NCBI RefSeq assembly: GCF_000723165.1
Contig: NZ_HG322949.1
Location: 1,739,148-1,803,147, forward strand
Reading direction: 5' to 3'
DNA length: 64,000 nt
From: Janthinobacterium agaricidamnosum NBRC 102515 = DSM 9628
GTDB lineage: Bacteria; Pseudomonadota; Gammaproteobacteria; Burkholderiales; Burkholderiaceae_D
Shown: positions 63,362-64,000 of the stretch, piece after piece
Layout of the letters: every line of letters begins with the position of its first letter
Numbering within the stretch: the stretch's first letter is position 1
Notes under the pieces: generated by a model
Database searches by the model: none
What the model was told of the DNA's origin: nothing
What the model saw: only the letters and a program-made list of their open reading frames with translations
Translations under genes and position numbers: made by a program

Positions 63362-63389
63362 GGAACTTTGGCACGCCATTTTTTACTTA
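63362..63389 (+). promoter_or_regulatory. hrp-box-like promoter, site 3
   Basis: GGAACT (63362-63367), 15 bases, TTACTTA (63383-63389). The -10 differs from CCACNNA at two positions, but the site repeats the flanks of site 2 exactly (GCGATGGAACTT, 16 bases, ACTTATC). It lies 40 bases before the next ATG, which follows AGGAG. Confidence 0.6.
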
Positions 63390-63429
63390 TCTTGGCGACA
63401 TTCTCTTTTTTACTTTTCAGGAGATTTAC

Positions 63430-64000
63430 ATGGCAATTGATGCGACCACGGGCCATTCGACCCTGCAGTACTGCTTTGATAAAGAAACCAACAAGACTAC
63501 CGTCACCTATGTGAACCAACTCGATGACGGTGAAACCCAAACCGGTCCTTCGTTCAAAATGGACGGCGACCACCGTACGGAAATCAAGGACGCGCTGGTT
63601 GAAGACAACAAGAAGCCGACCACTCCAGAAAAGAACGCCGGCGTGTTCAGCACTTTCCTGAATTTATTCTCGTCCAAAAATTCGCCGGGTAGCACCACGC
63701 CGCCGGCGACCACCACGCCGCCGGCCACCACCACGCCGCCGGCCACCACCACGCCTCCAGCGACCACCACGCCTCCAGCGACCACCACGCCGCCGGCCAC
63801 GACGACGCCACCGGCTACCACTACTCCGCCCGCGGCGAACACGCCGCCGGCCGCCATTCCGAACGGCGCCACGGTACCGGTCAACCAACCGAATACCGCC
63901 AGCGCGGCCTACCTGCTGGCGAGGGATCCGGCAGTCGGAGAAGGCAAGTTGAGCCAGGGGGATTTGTGGAATATCGCCAACGACAAGACCGGCAAGTACC
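63430..64000 (+). CDS. Partial secreted/translocon-like protein with TTTPPA repeats
   Basis: The frame begins at ATG 63430 and stays open to the window end (190 codons). Residues 1-87 are polar with no Sec signal. Residues 88-141 are nine hexapeptide units, seven of them exactly TTTPPA, forming a Pro/Thr spacer. The next part contains DPAVGEGKLSQGDLW, reminiscent of the DxxxGxGKLSxxDL units I recall in type III translocon or helper proteins such as HrpF/NopX, but this is a recollection. An hrp-like box and a strong ribosome site precede it. Because it runs off the end, the true length is unknown. Alternatives are a harpin or a repeat-bearing adhesin. Confidence 0.5.
   Translation, partial: MAIDATTGHSTLQYCFDKETNKTTVTYVNQLDDGETQTGPSFKMDGDHRTEIKDALVEDNKKPTTPEKNAGVFSTFLNLFSSKNSPGSTTPPATTTPPATTTPPATTTPPATTTPPATTTPPATTTPPATTTPPAANTPPAAIPNGATVPVNQPNTASAAYLLARDPAVGEGKLSQGDLWNIANDKTGKY
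63691..63852 (+). repeat. Nine tandem 18-base units coding for TTTPPA
   Basis: Nine in-frame 18-base units follow each other without gaps. The protein unit is nearly invariant while third codon positions vary (CCG, CCA, CCT; ACC, ACG, ACT), so the array is not a brand-new slippage product and is under protein-level selection. The number of units could still vary between strains. Confidence 0.85.

Noticed and set aside
63357..63391. Sigma-54 promoter reading of site 3 (TGGCACG at 63369-63375)
   Set aside because: The -12 element TTGC is missing (TTTT instead), while the hrp-like pattern is repeated exactly at site 2.
63507..63884. Minus-strand frame with VVVAGG repeats
   Set aside because: It is the antisense reading of the TTTPPA array. 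The plus frame has a ribosome site and an hrp-like promoter.

Overview
The window is chromosomal DNA from a betaproteobacterium, most likely of the Oxalobacteraceae (Janthinobacterium, Duganella, Massilia or Herbaspirillum type). This is inferred from high GC content, from gene orders typical of Burkholderiales (rpmF-plsX-fabHDG-acpP-fabF-rpoE-rseA-mucD-lepA-lepB-rnc-era-recO-pdxJ-acpS-uvrC-pgsA) and from protein features. The sequence alone does not fix genus or species. There is no rRNA, CRISPR array, prophage or replication origin.

Layout. 1-4.8 kb: moaE end, clpB behind a sigma-32 promoter, a polyamine-type binding protein and a possible 38-residue membrane peptide. 4.8-14.5 kb: a complete phosphate block. 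ppk1-sixA reads left and pstSCAB-phoU-phoB-phoR reads right, and each side starts from a PhoB box with the same geometry. 14.5-19.7 kb: selD, a divergent SenA/EgtB-like gene that has lost two of three iron-ligand histidines, a UvrD-like helicase and udk. 19.8-34.2 kb: mixed housekeeping and regulatory genes (AraC regulator, rhlE, mltD, DUF genes, a GGDEF-EAL signalling protein, rlmJ, an EAL-HDOD protein, a tetrapyrrole-methylase-family methyltransferase, maf). 34.3-41.1 kb: yceD-rpmF and the fatty-acid synthesis cluster. 41.2-54.6 kb: envelope stress, translation and repair genes. The anti-sigma gene here is short, with no membrane segment, and rseB is absent.

54.6-58.1 kb: uvrC-pgsA is followed by four identical tRNA-Gly genes, then a Fur-box-controlled TonB receptor, then tRNA-Cys and a fifth identical tRNA-Gly. 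In E. coli pgsA is followed directly by glyW-cysT, so the receptor looks inserted into a tRNA locus. 58.2-59.8 kb: a CPBP protease gene, a 104-bp MITE-like perfect inverted repeat and ogt.

59.8-64.0 kb is the most unusual part. Three promoters resemble the HrpL hrp box (GGAACT, 15 or 16 bases, then CCACNNA or close to it). They precede a GxSxG hydrolase-like protein with a Ser/Pro/Thr-rich N terminus, a pair of related 57- and 58-residue peptides followed by a large methyltransferase with a regulatory domain, and a protein with nine TTTPPA-type repeats that runs off the window. My reading is a co-regulated secretion-associated (type III-like) accessory set. The promoters and repeats are visible directly, but the functions are inferred.
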